Shown here one piece after another: positions 17,965-27,102 of a DNA stretch of 64,000 bases. Under the pieces are notes generated by a model that searched no databases, was not told the DNA's origin, and saw nothing but the letters and a program-made list of their open reading frames with translations. The first letter of the stretch is position 1, and each line of letters opens with the position of its first letter. This DNA comes from Campylobacter concisus (GTDB taxonomy: Bacteria > Campylobacterota > Campylobacteria > Campylobacterales > Campylobacteraceae), in the NCBI RefSeq assembly GCF_003048875.2, contig NZ_CP049264.1:1674001-1738000 (forward strand), in the 5' to 3' direction. The translations under genes and the position numbers were made by a program.

Positions 17965-19209
17965 ATGATAAATTTAAAACTACTTGAGACAAACTACGAT
18001 GAATTCGTAAAAAAACTAGAGGGCAAAAACGTTAAAGCTAGCCTATTAGACGAACTTTTGCACACTTTTAACGAGCTAAAGCAAAAGCGCAAAGCACTTG
18101 AAAATTTCCAAGCGATCCAAAACGCAAAGAGCAAAGAGCTTGGCGTAAAAGCAAGAGCTGGTGAGGACGTAAGTGAGCTTAAGAGTGAGCTAAATTTAAA
18201 CAAAGCTGCCCTTGCTGACGCTGATGAGATCGTTAAACAATACGAAGAAAAGCTTGAGCAAATTTCATTTAGCGTGCCAAATATCACCGACGATGACGTG
18301 CCATTTGGCAAGGATGAGGACGATAACGTCTGCATAAAAACGGTGCTTGAGCCAACTAAATTTGACTTTAAGCCAAAGGAGCACTGGGAGCTAGGCGAGA
18401 GCCTTGGCTGGCTTGACTTTGAAAGAGGCGCAAAGCTCTCAGGATCTCGCTTTACCGTGCTTCGCGGCATGGGAGCAAGGCTTAGTAGAGCGCTTGTTAA
18501 TTACATGATCGACTTTAACAGCTCGCGTGGCTTTGAGCTTGTAAATGTCCCTTATCTAGTAAGCTCAAACACACTTTTTGGCACCGGTCAGCTACCTAAA
18601 TTTGAAGAGGATCTTTACAAGGTGCGTGACGAGGATCTCTACCTCATACCAACTAGCGAAGTGCCTGTGACAAATTTATACAATGACACCATCATTGAAG
18701 CCGAGCAGCTACCTATAAAGATGACTTGCTACTCAGCATGCTTCCGCCAAGAGGCAGGCTCGGCAGGGCGCGACACAAGGGGCATGATCCGCCAGCACCA
18801 GTTTGAAAAAGTAGAGCTTGTAAGCATCACAAAACCTGATCAAAGCGAGGGCGTGCTTGCTGAGATGATATCTTGTGCTAGCGACTTGCTAACTAGCCTT
18901 GGTTTGCCTCACCGCCACATGCTTCTTTGTAGCGGCGATCTAGGCTTTAGCGCGGCAAAGACAGTGGATCTTGAGGTTTGGCTACCAGGTCAAGGCAAAT
19001 ACCGCGAGATAAGCTCTATCTCTAATACTCGTGATTTTCAAGCAAGAAGAGCCAAAATTCGCTTTAAAGATGGCAAGAAAAATATGCTTGTAAATACCCT
19101 AAATGGCTCAAGTCTGGCAGTTGGCAGGACGCTAATAGCGATAATGGAGAACTACCAAAAAGCTGATGGCACTATCGAAATTCCAGAAGTTCTTAAAAGG
19201 TATATGTAG
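17965..19209 (+). CDS. serS: Seryl-tRNA synthetase
   Basis: 414 aa class II synthetase. The N-terminal coiled-coil tRNA-binding arm covers about residues 25-100. The catalytic core has motif 2 [17 protein letters not shown] and motif 3 with [20 protein letters not shown] (in pieces). It charges tRNA-Ser and also tRNA-Sec, so here it supplies the seryl-tRNA that SelA converts for the two selenoproteins of this window. Ribosome binding site AAGGAGAGG precedes the ATG. Its stop overlaps the GTG start of the next gene by one base. Confidence 0.97.
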   Translation: MINLKLLETNYDEFVKKLEGKNVKASLLDELLHTFNELKQKRKALENFQAIQNAKSKELGVKARAGEDVSELKSELNLNKAALADADEIVKQYEEKLEQISFSVPNITDDDVPFGKDEDDNVCIKTVLEPTKFDFKPKEHWELGESLGWLDFERGAKLSGSRFTVLRGMGARLSRALVNYMIDFNSSRGFELVNVPYLVSSNTLFGTGQLPKFEEDLYKVRDEDLYLIPTSEVPVTNLYNDTIIEAEQLPIKMTCYSACFRQEAGSAGRDTRGMIRQHQFEKVELVSITKPDQSEGVLAEMISCASDLLTSLGLPHRHMLLCSGDLGFSAAKTVDLEVWLPGQGKYREISSISNTRDFQARRAKIRFKDGKKNMLVNTLNGSSLAVGRTLIAIMENYQKADGTIEIPEVLKRYM

Positions 19210-21575
19210 TGGCTGATGAAGAGGTTGTAGTTCTAAAACCACCTGGCGAGCAAGCAGAGCAAGCGCCTGAAGAGGCAAAAGCAGAGGCACCTGAAGAGAT
19301 CGTCTCGCTTGAGAGCATCGCAAATGATGGCGTGCTTCAAGATGAGAGCATCCCAGAGCCAATACCTGTAAAAAAGAGCAAGAAAAAGCTCTTTATCATC
19401 ATCGGCGCGGCTGCTTTGGTGCTTGTCATTTTGATCGCTGTTTTGCTAATTGTCTTATTAAAAAAAGATAAAAAAGAGGAGATAGATACTACAGCTATCG
19501 TAAAAAATATAGAAAACAACTACCAAACGCAAAATTTTGGCGCTTCAAAGATCGATGAGATGATAAACAAGGCTAACCAGCTCTATGAGCGTGGCAATAA
19601 ATTTGAAGCGTTAAAAATTTATGAAAACATAGCTGTTTATAACCAGTCTCTCTCAAACTACAACCTCGGCGTTTCGCAGATGAAACAAGAAAAATGCGAC
19701 GAAGCGATCATCTCGTTTAACAAAGCGATAACCGACCGCGAAAACACCGCAGTGAGCGCCATAAACGCCGCTGTTTGCTCGCTTGAGCTAAATAACACCA
19801 AAAATTTCAACTACTACATAGGGCTTGCGGACTCCTTTTTGCAGTATGAAAACAGCTCGCCACTTTACAGCTACTACTATGCGCTGGTTAATTATTACAA
19901 GGGTAATTACTATGAGGCACTGCAAGCACTCTCGCACCCTAGCACAGAGGACTATAAGAGCGAGTATGCCTACTTGAGCGCTAAAATTTTATCGCTTCTT
20001 GGCGATGATGAGAGAGCCATAGCTAAACTTGAGGGGCAAAAGGCGTTTAAGGCTGACTTTACGCTAGCGCAGCTATACGCAAGACTTGGCAAATACGACA
20101 AGGCAAGGGACTATCTAACAAAGGCTTCTAAAAACACGCCAAATATCGATCTTATCAAGATGACTGAGGCGTTAATCGATCTAAAAACGGCTGATTATGG
20201 CGATGCGGCGGCATTTATCAAAGATGTTTATGACTACAACGCCTCGATGCCAAGTAAAATTTACAAGATAAAAACCATACTAAAGCCAGATCTTTTTGAC
20301 GTCAGCTTAGCTCAGGCGCACTTTAGCGACGATATGTTTTTCGATAGGACAAGACGCTATGAGACGCTATTTTATTTTGCGCCGTATAAGGTCTTTGACG
20401 CAAAACAGAGCATCGAGCAGATAAGAAAAGGCGGTGTTAGCGTCTTTTTAGACGATACCTCAGCGGCAAATGACTACCTTAGCCAAAGTGCCGCCGCCTC
20501 AAAGGTCAATGCCAAACTTAGCGAAGCCATCGCAAAGGCACTTAACTACCGCTTAAAAGAGGCAAACAAGGACTTTGAAGAGCTTGCCAAAGCCTATCCA
20601 AACCACTCTATACTGCAGTACAACCTAGCTCTTAGCTACGCTCAGCTTGGGAATTTTAGCCTTGCTGCAAAGCACTTTATAGCAAGCTACCATCAGGATG
20701 TAAATAACCACCTCTCTGGTATCTTTGGGGCTATCTGCATGGATATAAATAGAAATTTAAATCCAAAGCTAGTTGAAGAGATCGGAGAAAATTTAGAAAA
20801 CGACAAGAGCCTAAAACCTGTAAATTTATACGCCTCACTTTTAAGCCTGATAAGTGGCAACCAAAGCGCGATGATAAGGTGGCTTGAAGAGCCAAAAGAG
20901 CCTACAACATTAAATTTAGCCTTTGATATCATCATCGCTAAAATCTCAAACAACGACGAGCTAATGTCAAAAAAAGCTGATGAGCTCATGAAAATTTTGC
21001 CAAATGATATCATCGCAAATATCTTAAATTTCATCTCTAAGAACAAAGATCAAAACGTCAAAGAGTATGCAAAAGCGATACAAATTTACTTCATCGATAA
21101 AAATCTCGACTCAAATGCCTTCTACCACGGCGCTGATATCATTAAAAAGCAATACATCAAGCTACTTCAGATCTCAGGCCTGCTAACAAGGGAGCGCGAT
21201 AAGCTAAGAGCCGAGCTAAAGAGCGCGCCAAAAAATATAAATTTGATCCAAACTCTAGCCTACGTGGATATCTTTACAAATGACTTTGATGAGAGCTATA
21301 AGCTTTATAATGAGGTCATAGACGAGTTTAAGATAAATGACGCTGGCACGCTCTTTTTAGCCTCTGTGGCGGCCACTGGAGCGAATAAAATAACAAATGC
21401 TATCGCACTTTTAGAGCTTACAAAGCTAAATGATCCAAGTGCTGTTGAAAACAGAGCCGCCCTTGGCTTTATGTATCAGCAAATCGATAACATAAAAGCA
21501 GCTCTTATACAATACAGCAAAGTTGGAAACGTCGGATATAACAACGAATTTTATGATTTTATGATAGATAATTAG
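19209..21575 (+). CDS. Membrane-anchored TPR-repeat protein, 788 aa
   Basis: Start is a GTG at 19209 overlapping the serS stop (TAG) by one base. The N-terminal 55 residues are acidic and Pro/Glu-rich. One transmembrane helix follows (about 57-81, LFIIIGAAALVLVILIAVL). The remaining 700 residues are helical with tetratricopeptide-type repeats, for example near residues 115-180 (ANQLYERGNKFEALKIYEN) and near 440-480 (ILQYNLALSYAQLGNFSLAAKHF). Topology is probably cytoplasmic tail and large periplasmic TPR domain. The homologue in this position in C. jejuni is, as I recall, Cj0390, linked to flagellar or envelope functions in screens; its function is not settled. A strong hairpin terminator follows. 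Confidence 0.85.
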   Translation: MADEEVVVLKPPGEQAEQAPEEAKAEAPEEIVSLESIANDGVLQDESIPEPIPVKKSKKKLFIIIGAAALVLVILIAVLLIVLLKKDKKEEIDTTAIVKNIENNYQTQNFGASKIDEMINKANQLYERGNKFEALKIYENIAVYNQSLSNYNLGVSQMKQEKCDEAIISFNKAITDRENTAVSAINAAVCSLELNNTKNFNYYIGLADSFLQYENSSPLYSYYYALVNYYKGNYYEALQALSHPSTEDYKSEYAYLSAKILSLLGDDERAIAKLEGQKAFKADFTLAQLYARLGKYDKARDYLTKASKNTPNIDLIKMTEALIDLKTADYGDAAAFIKDVYDYNASMPSKIYKIKTILKPDLFDVSLAQAHFSDDMFFDRTRRYETLFYFAPYKVFDAKQSIEQIRKGGVSVFLDDTSAANDYLSQSAAASKVNAKLSEAIAKALNYRLKEANKDFEELAKAYPNHSILQYNLALSYAQLGNFSLAAKHFIASYHQDVNNHLSGIFGAICMDINRNLNPKLVEEIGENLENDKSLKPVNLYASLLSLISGNQSAMIRWLEEPKEPTTLNLAFDIIIAKISNNDELMSKKADELMKILPNDIIANILNFISKNKDQNVKEYAKAIQIYFIDKNLDSNAFYHGADIIKKQYIKLLQISGLLTRERDKLRAELKSAPKNINLIQTLAYVDIFTNDFDESYKLYNEVIDEFKINDAGTLFLASVAATGANKITNAIALLELTKLNDPSAVENRAALGFMYQQIDNIKAALIQYSKVGNVGYNNEFYDFMIDN

Positions 21576-21582
21576 AAAATTT

Positions 21583-21610
21583 AAAGCTAGGTTTTTAAAA
21601 GCCTAGCTTT
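21583..21610. terminator. Bidirectional terminator between TPR and DUF2920 genes
   Basis: 9-bp stem AAAGCTAGG and CCTAGCTTT with a 10-base loop, 8 bases after the TPR stop and 21 bases beyond the stop of the convergent DUF2920 gene. Confidence 0.75.
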
Positions 21611-21630
21611 AGATAAAATGGCTCTAAAAT

Positions 21631-22884
21631 TTAAATATTGGTAACTTCAAGCCTTATCTGATCTGATACTTCACTAAATTTATAAAGCAAATCACCGCAC
21701 TTATACTCTATGCATCTTTCATTTATCTCATCTTTTTTATCTTTTTTAGACAAAATTTTCTTCATAACGCCAGGAAGCTCTCTTTGCAAAAGCAGTTTAT
21801 AAGACATCCCCATGCCGTGAGTTAGAGACTTTATAAATTTACCATCAACCTCGCTCTCATCCTTTACCATATGAAGCGTCGCGTCAAAATTTAGCTTCTT
21901 AAGAGCCTCATAAAGCTCGGTTTTATCCTTTGCGGGGGCAGTCTCATTATCGTAAGTACAGTGATAGCTCACGTAAATTGGCTTTTTGTAGCTACTTTGA
22001 ACATTTAAATGATCTAAATTTAGGATATTTCTTATCTCTTCTCTTGCGTCAATAAAATAATATGGTGATTTTTCATTAAGTGTCCAGTGGGTCTTATCAA
22101 AAAAATAAAGATATAAATTTTGATACAAAGTGTCAGTGCCAAAACAAAAATAGTTAGTAAAATCAATCTCTTTACCAAAGCCAATAAGACGCCATAAAAA
22201 TATAGCGTAAGAGCTATTATCTATCACCGCATCAACTAGCCATGGAGCGATCTTAGCGCACATATGTGCCAAGTATCCACCATGTGAGCTGCCTACCATT
22301 ATCACTGGCAGATGCTCAAATTTGGCACTATTTATATATTTTTTTGTATAAAGCACAGCATTTAGCACGTCCATTGCTTGCATAACGCCAAAATTTTGGT
22401 ATTCATTTTTTGTTGGAACCATCGTAATGCTAGCATTTAGTCTAAAATCAGCCGGCAAAAGACCGCTCTCTTTTCGAATAGTTATCTCTTTACTAAGAAA
22501 TTTAAGTAGCAAATCAACCTTCTCGTGGCAGTCGATACTTTTTAGATCGATTGGTAAATTTATACCTATGCTTGACAGCTCTCTTCTTAAGATTTCACGA
22601 TCTATATCATCAAGTCCAAATTTCGCCCCAAGCTGTGGGCGGTTGCCTATACAGTGATAATCCACACTGATACACGCCACATCATAGTTCTCTGCCATGG
22701 TTTGCATGAGATGGGTTCTATATCCAGAGTCAGAGTCTGCTCCAAGACCAGGGATGATGACTAAAAGAGCTTTTGCTTCCTTGACATCGTCATAACAGGC
22801 ATAAAAAGATAAAGCAGAGCTTCTTTTTATGCCAAGCTCCACATCATCACAAGATAAAATTTCGTAGCTTCCATCAACTAGCAC
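21631..22884 (-). CDS. DUF2920 family alpha/beta-hydrolase-like protein
   Basis: 417 aa from a GTG at 22884 with GGAG 9 bases upstream. It resembles the DUF2920 proteins found in several copies in Campylobacter, often near flagellin-glycosylation loci. Visible alpha/beta-hydrolase features: LLVIIPGLGADSDSGY, ACISVDYHCIGNRPQ, and the nucleophile elbow MVGSSHGGYLAHM (G-x-S-x-G-G type) near residue 205. A late His occurs in SLTHGMGMSYK. The triad suggests hydrolase or acyl-transfer activity, but no substrate is known. It is not near a flagellar locus here. It begins a minus-strand stretch continuing from the iron operon, with a 31-base gap to the lipoprotein gene upstream. Confidence 0.85.
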   Translation of the reverse strand: MLVDGSYEILSCDDVELGIKRSSALSFYACYDDVKEAKALLVIIPGLGADSDSGYRTHLMQTMAENYDVACISVDYHCIGNRPQLGAKFGLDDIDREILRRELSSIGINLPIDLKSIDCHEKVDLLLKFLSKEITIRKESGLLPADFRLNASITMVPTKNEYQNFGVMQAMDVLNAVLYTKKYINSAKFEHLPVIMVGSSHGGYLAHMCAKIAPWLVDAVIDNSSYAIFLWRLIGFGKEIDFTNYFCFGTDTLYQNLYLYFFDKTHWTLNEKSPYYFIDAREEIRNILNLDHLNVQSSYKKPIYVSYHCTYDNETAPAKDKTELYEALKKLNFDATLHMVKDESEVDGKFIKSLTHGMGMSYKLLLQRELPGVMKKILSKKDKKDEINERCIEYKCGDLLYKFSEVSDQIRLEVTNI

Positions 22885-22915
22885 CTTAACTCCTTTTAAA
22901 TTTCGCTAAATTTCT

Positions 22916-23503
22916 CTACCTTTGTGAGACGTTATAAAAAAAGCTAACGATCTGTTTTGCTAGGCGCTCTTTGAAAAATGGCCAGATGTAGCTTGGCGAA
23001 TAGACATTGCCCGCTTGCATGAGCGAGATATTTGTCGCTTTCTCACCGCCATCTTTTGGGCGCACTAGCACGCTTACTTGCATGTAGTAAGCATAGCTGT
23101 TTGTGCTAAAGTCGTCATCATAATCATCATAACCAAACGGGAAAAACATCGAGTAGCCAAAGCCAAAACTTGGTCTGCCAAAGCCATATCCCATGCCCAT
23201 TGAAAATCTAGGATCTCTTTTGGTTGTCCTAGAAAAGCTTTGCACGTCGCCAAGGATGATGAAGTCGGCATTTTTGATATTTGGCTCATTTCTAAAGCCA
23301 GCCTTTGCAAATTCGCTTAAAATTTCAGCATTTACATCTTGTCCAGTCGCGCTATTTTTAAAATTTACATATACGCTTTTGTTTGCTTCTCCAAGCGTAA
23401 AAAAGATCGGATCACTCGTTTTTACTGAGATATTTGGCGTGCTGCTAGCACATCCGACAAAAAACACCGCCAAGACAAATAAAAAGAAATTTCTCATCTT
23501 CAC
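22916..23503 (-). CDS. Lipoprotein, possibly TraT-like
   Basis: 195 aa. Lipobox FFVGC in MKMRNFFLFVLAVFFVGCASS makes Cys18 the lipidated residue. The segment VYVNFKNSATGQDVNAEIL (residues about 48-66) followed by FAKAGFRNEPNIKNADFIIL matches the pattern of TraT outer-membrane lipoproteins (a strand, a helix, then a residue pair ending in a strand). A Gly/Phe/Tyr-rich central stretch follows (GMGYGFGRPSFGFGYSMFF), as TraT also has a glycine-rich hydrophobic region. TraT on F plasmids gives surface exclusion and serum resistance; homology here is proposed by eye only. It lies 2 bases downstream of the thioredoxin-like lipoprotein gene, at the end of the iron operon. Confidence 0.65.
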   Translation of the reverse strand: MKMRNFFLFVLAVFFVGCASSTPNISVKTSDPIFFTLGEANKSVYVNFKNSATGQDVNAEILSEFAKAGFRNEPNIKNADFIILGDVQSFSRTTKRDPRFSMGMGYGFGRPSFGFGYSMFFPFGYDDYDDDFSTNSYAYYMQVSVLVRPKDGGEKATNISLMQAGNVYSPSYIWPFFKERLAKQIVSFFYNVSQR

Positions 23504-23505
23504 TC

Positions 23506-24000
23506 CTATAAGAGCGATCTTATAGCACCTTCAAGCACACTTTTTGGTGTAAGACCGATAAATTTTGATCGCATCTTACCATCTTTATCAAAAAAATAGA
23601 TAACTGGCACGCCCATAACGCCACCAACTGCCTTGCTGAAATAATCCACTGAGACCTTGTCGCTTGTGGTTTTAAAGGTGATGTTGTGCTCTTTTAAGAT
23701 TTCGATATCCTTATCAAAGCCCTTGCTAGGTCCTAAAATGCCAATGAACTGAACCTCTTTGCCATACTCTTTTTCAAGTGCGTTTAGATCAGGGATCGCA
23801 GCCTTGCAAACTCCGCAGTCCGTGCCAAAGAAAAATAGCATATATGGCTTATCGCCAATCTTTAGGCGCTTTTCGGTTGGAAAAAACTGCGTATCGATGC
23901 CACTTGAGTCATTTAGCGTGATGTGGTGCTTCTCATACTGCTTGACGCAGCCCAAAACTAGGGCTGAGACTAGACATAAAAGTAAAAATTTATATCGCAT
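23506..24000 (-). CDS. TlpA-like thioredoxin-fold lipoprotein of the P19 iron operon
   Basis: 164 aa. Lipoprotein signal MRYKFLLLCLVSALVLGC (Cys18). The thioredoxin fold has an active-site CGVC in FFGTDCGVCKAAIPDL near residue 62 and the cis-Pro segment GVMGVPVIYFFDKDG. It is expected to be periplasm-facing and redox-active. The C. jejuni P19 operon ends with two thioredoxin-like proteins (Cj1664, Cj1665) as I recall; only one is present here. It overlaps the ABC ATPase gene by 11 bases. Possible role: reducing iron or keeping Cys in partner proteins reduced, which is inference. Confidence 0.88.
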   Translation of the reverse strand: MRYKFLLLCLVSALVLGCVKQYEKHHITLNDSSGIDTQFFPTEKRLKIGDKPYMLFFFGTDCGVCKAAIPDLNALEKEYGKEVQFIGILGPSKGFDKDIEILKEHNITFKTTSDKVSVDYFSKAVGGVMGVPVIYFFDKDGKMRSKFIGLTPKSVLEGAIRSLL

Positions 24001-24679
24001 TTGGCACCTTTGGATTTTCGATAGTGCGGATATTCTCTAGTTTGCCGTGTCTTAGATAGACGATCTTATCGCCATACTCGCCTAGATCTGGGTTGTGAGT
24101 GACTAGAAGTATCGTCTTGCCCTCTTTTCTTAGCTTACAAAATAGATCAAGTATGATCCTCTCATTTGCCTCGTCAAGGTTACCAGTTGGCTCGTCTGCT
24201 ATTAAAATTTCAGGGTCGTTTATGAGCGAGCGCGCGATACAAAGGCGTTGTTGCTCGCCACCACTTAGCTGACTTGGTCTGTGCGTTAGCCTGTGAGAGA
24301 GACCAACTGCCTCAAGCGCCTTTTTAGCATCCTCTTCATCAACTGAGCTATGATAATACTGCGCTATCATCACGTTTTCAAGCGCGCTAAGATATGGCAC
24401 TAGGTGAAACTGCTGAAAGACAAGCCCGATCTTTTCACGTCTAAATTTAAGCGTATCATCGGCATTTAGGTTGCTCGCATCATCGCCGCCAAGCATATAT
24501 ACGCCGCTACTTGGAGTATCCATTAGAGAAAGGATATTTACAAGCGTACTCTTACCACTACCGCTTGGTCCCATGACGCTGACCCACTCGCCCTTTTTAA
24601 CCTCAAAACTTATATCATCAAGTGCTTTTACATCGCCAAAAATTTTACAAATATTTTTAAGTTCTAGTGCATTTTGCAT
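23990..24679 (-). CDS. ABC transporter ATPase of the P19 iron operon
   Basis: 229 aa, MacB/LolD-type. Walker A GPSGSGKST near residue 37, signature LSGGEQQR near 138, Walker B LIADEPTGNLD near 160, and the switch His in LLVTHNPD. It pairs with the two FtsX-like permeases encoded immediately upstream. In this class, ATP hydrolysis drives a mechanical change on the periplasmic side rather than bulk import. The homologue in C. jejuni (Cj1663) belongs to the FTR1-P19 system for ferrous/ferri-complex iron uptake. Confidence 0.93.
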   Translation of the reverse strand: MQNALELKNICKIFGDVKALDDISFEVKKGEWVSVMGPSGSGKSTLVNILSLMDTPSSGVYMLGGDDASNLNADDTLKFRREKIGLVFQQFHLVPYLSALENVMIAQYYHSSVDEEDAKKALEAVGLSHRLTHRPSQLSGGEQQRLCIARSLINDPEILIADEPTGNLDEANERIILDLFCKLRKEGKTILLVTHNPDLGEYGDKIVYLRHGKLENIRTIENPKVPNAI

Positions 24680-24680
24680 A

Positions 24681-25823
24681 TCATTCTCCTCTTAGTGTAT
24701 CTGCCATTTTGTTATTAAGTGCCCGCTTAATCGGGTAAAACGCTGCGATCGCTGCAAAAAGAAGTGATATGACCACAGCTACTGGGATGCTTAGAATTCT
24801 AAAATCAATACTAGAATCAAATATCGCATAACCTAAAATTTGAGCTAGTAGATAACCTAAAAACGCTCCAACTAACGCTGAAATGAGCGCTGTCACAAAT
24901 GTTTCAAAGCCAAATAGTCTTAGCACGTCTTTTTTGCTCGCGCCTATGGCTCTAAGAAGTGCGATCTCCTTTGAGCGAGAAAGCAAGATAGCACTAAGTG
25001 TTGTATTTACGCACATTGAAGTAATGAGTAAGATGACAAGGCTGACAAGCGCCATTAGAAGTTTGATCTTTTCTAAGATGTAGCCCTCAGACTTTGAGAC
25101 CTTTGCCACTGGTTTTGCGACTATTTCATCGTTGCTTATAGTTTTTGCAAGCGATGTTATCTCGTCAAAATTTCCAAGCACAACAGCTTCTGCATAGTTT
25201 ATCTTGCCAACTTTGTTTGAAATTTTTTGAGCCAAAGATAGCGACGTGATCAAAAGAGCGTCCTCTTTATCGCCACTTGCCACTACACCTTTTATCTTTA
25301 CATTTATGCTCTCGTTTGAGCCAATGGCACGAATTTCTATATCATCGCCTGCTTTAAAGCCAGCTTGACGAGCAAGATCGACGCCTATTAGAACGTTTTT
25401 ATCGTCAAAATCGACATTTATCATAGTTCCATCTCTAACATCCAAAAACGGCTTAACCTTTTTTAGATTGCTAAATTTTGTCCCCATGACGATGGCGTTT
25501 GTTGGGCCGATATTTGCCTGAGCAAAGAGATAACCGCTCTCGCCTAAAAGCTTATCTTTTGGCACTTTAGCGATCATTTCATTATAAGTTTTTTCACTCA
25601 TATCATCACTTGTCGCCATATCTTTTGGAGCAAAGATCATATTTGCACCATAAGTTTTTAGCTCGCGTGAGACCTTTGAGTCGATGTCCAAATAGACATT
25701 GACAAATGCCGCGCACACGCACGCTCCAAGTAAGATCGAGATGACGATGACCATAACCCTTGATGAGCCATTTTTTAGGCTTTTGTAGATCAGGTTGTAA
25801 AAGAATTTGCTATTTGCGGTCAT
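24681..25823 (-). CDS. FtsX-like permease of the P19 iron operon (second)
   Basis: 380 aa with the MacB/FtsX layout: one N-terminal transmembrane helix (about 18-43), a large periplasmic domain, then three helices (about 260-285, 308-335 and 345-365). The cytoplasmic coupling segment SKEIALLRAIGASKKDVLRLF is typical. Overlaps the first permease gene by 14 bases. The pair with a single ATPase probably forms a heterodimeric MacB-like machine. Confidence 0.92.
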   Translation of the reverse strand: MTANSKFFYNLIYKSLKNGSSRVMVIVISILLGACVCAAFVNVYLDIDSKVSRELKTYGANMIFAPKDMATSDDMSEKTYNEMIAKVPKDKLLGESGYLFAQANIGPTNAIVMGTKFSNLKKVKPFLDVRDGTMINVDFDDKNVLIGVDLARQAGFKAGDDIEIRAIGSNESINVKIKGVVASGDKEDALLITSLSLAQKISNKVGKINYAEAVVLGNFDEITSLAKTISNDEIVAKPVAKVSKSEGYILEKIKLLMALVSLVILLITSMCVNTTLSAILLSRSKEIALLRAIGASKKDVLRLFGFETFVTALISALVGAFLGYLLAQILGYAIFDSSIDFRILSIPVAVVISLLFAAIAAFYPIKRALNNKMADTLRGE

Positions 25824-27102
25824 ATAGCACCTCCGCAGGTAGTAAATTTATGACGTTTCTCATTGGCATTAGCGAGCCAACGACTGAGATGAGCAAGGCA
25901 AATGCCACGCTAATTGGCAGCACGATCCATGCTATGCCTATGCCGTGAGAGAAGATGATGTAAGACATCACGTAGCTTAGCGCGTATCCTAAAAATGCTC
26001 CCGTGATGCCTGCAAAAAAGGCAACCACAAGGCTCTCGCTAGCAAAAAGGGCGTAAATTTCAAAGTTACTTGCGCCTATGGCTTTTAAAAGGCCGATCTC
26101 CTTTTTGCGGCGGTAAATTTCACTTGTCATTAGCGACGTTATGCCAATAGCTGAGACCACAAGGGCGATGATACTAACGATACCCATTAGGCTTTGAATT
26201 TTCTTTACGATATTACTCTCAGCGTCGCTTACTTGAAGGCTTGCTTTTGCGCTAACGTTTGGTAAATTTTCTTCTATCTGAAATGCGATAGATCCTGCAT
26301 AGGCCGAGCAGTACCATTTATCGTACTCTGCGCTATCAAGGTTGTCTAAATTTCTTCTTGCCTTTAGCGATAGGTCATTTTCTGGGATCGTCATAGCTGA
26401 GACTTCAGCCTTTGTGTATGAGCCAGCGTGACCTGAGAGATCACCAGCAAGTTTGAGCGAGCCTATTAGCTTATGTGTCTCGTCGCTTGCCCCTTTTAAG
26501 ATGCCAACCACGCTAACCTCTTTTGTGCCGTTTTTGCCCACAAGGCTAAGCTTGTCGCCGACTTTTAAATTTTTAGCCTTTGCAAGCTCATCTCCTACTA
26601 AAATTTCATCCATGCTTTCATCTTTTGGCCAAGCGCCCTCAACACCCCAAAATCCATACAAGCTCTTAACGCCTGTGCTAAATTCTGGCTCGTCTTTTAG
26701 TCCGATATTTTTATCAAAATATGTCCCCTCAAAGCTAAACTCATCGCCCTTAGCGTCTTTTACCTTTGCCTCTAAAAATGGAGCAAAAGCGACGATGTTA
26801 TTTCGCCAAAAGATCTCTTTTATCTTGTAGATATCAGCCTCTGGGAGTAAATTTTGTGATTTTAGTGGGGTGAAATTTTTACCCTCGATCTCGATGCTCA
26901 GGCTCTCACCGCGTGGCAAAACGACGATATTTGAGCCATATCCTCTAAGCTCGCTTGCCACTTGATCGCCGATTTTTAGCGTGATATTTAGCATGCAAGC
27001 TATCAAAAGAGCAGCTAGTAAGATGGTGATAAACGCCATCGTCTTTTGCACCTTTGAGCCAGTGATCGAGCTTTTTATCATTCTTAGTTGCATATTTTTC
27101 AT
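25810..27102 (-). CDS. FtsX-like permease of the P19 iron operon (first)
   Basis: 430 aa. N-terminal helix about 20-42, a large periplasmic domain with GDKLSLVGKNGTKEVSVVG (MacB periplasmic core), and three C-terminal helices beginning near residue 305 (LMGIVSIIALVVSAIGITS). The coupling segment RRKKEIGLLKAIGASNFEIY matches the second permease. Overlaps the upstream DUF2318 gene by 4 bases, so translation of the whole run is coupled. Confidence 0.92.
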   Translation of the reverse strand: MKNMQLRMIKSSITGSKVQKTMAFITILLAALLIACMLNITLKIGDQVASELRGYGSNIVVLPRGESLSIEIEGKNFTPLKSQNLLPEADIYKIKEIFWRNNIVAFAPFLEAKVKDAKGDEFSFEGTYFDKNIGLKDEPEFSTGVKSLYGFWGVEGAWPKDESMDEILVGDELAKAKNLKVGDKLSLVGKNGTKEVSVVGILKGASDETHKLIGSLKLAGDLSGHAGSYTKAEVSAMTIPENDLSLKARRNLDNLDSAEYDKWYCSAYAGSIAFQIEENLPNVSAKASLQVSDAESNIVKKIQSLMGIVSIIALVVSAIGITSLMTSEIYRRKKEIGLLKAIGASNFEIYALFASESLVVAFFAGITGAFLGYALSYVMSYIIFSHGIGIAWIVLPISVAFALLISVVGSLMPMRNVINLLPAEVLYDRK

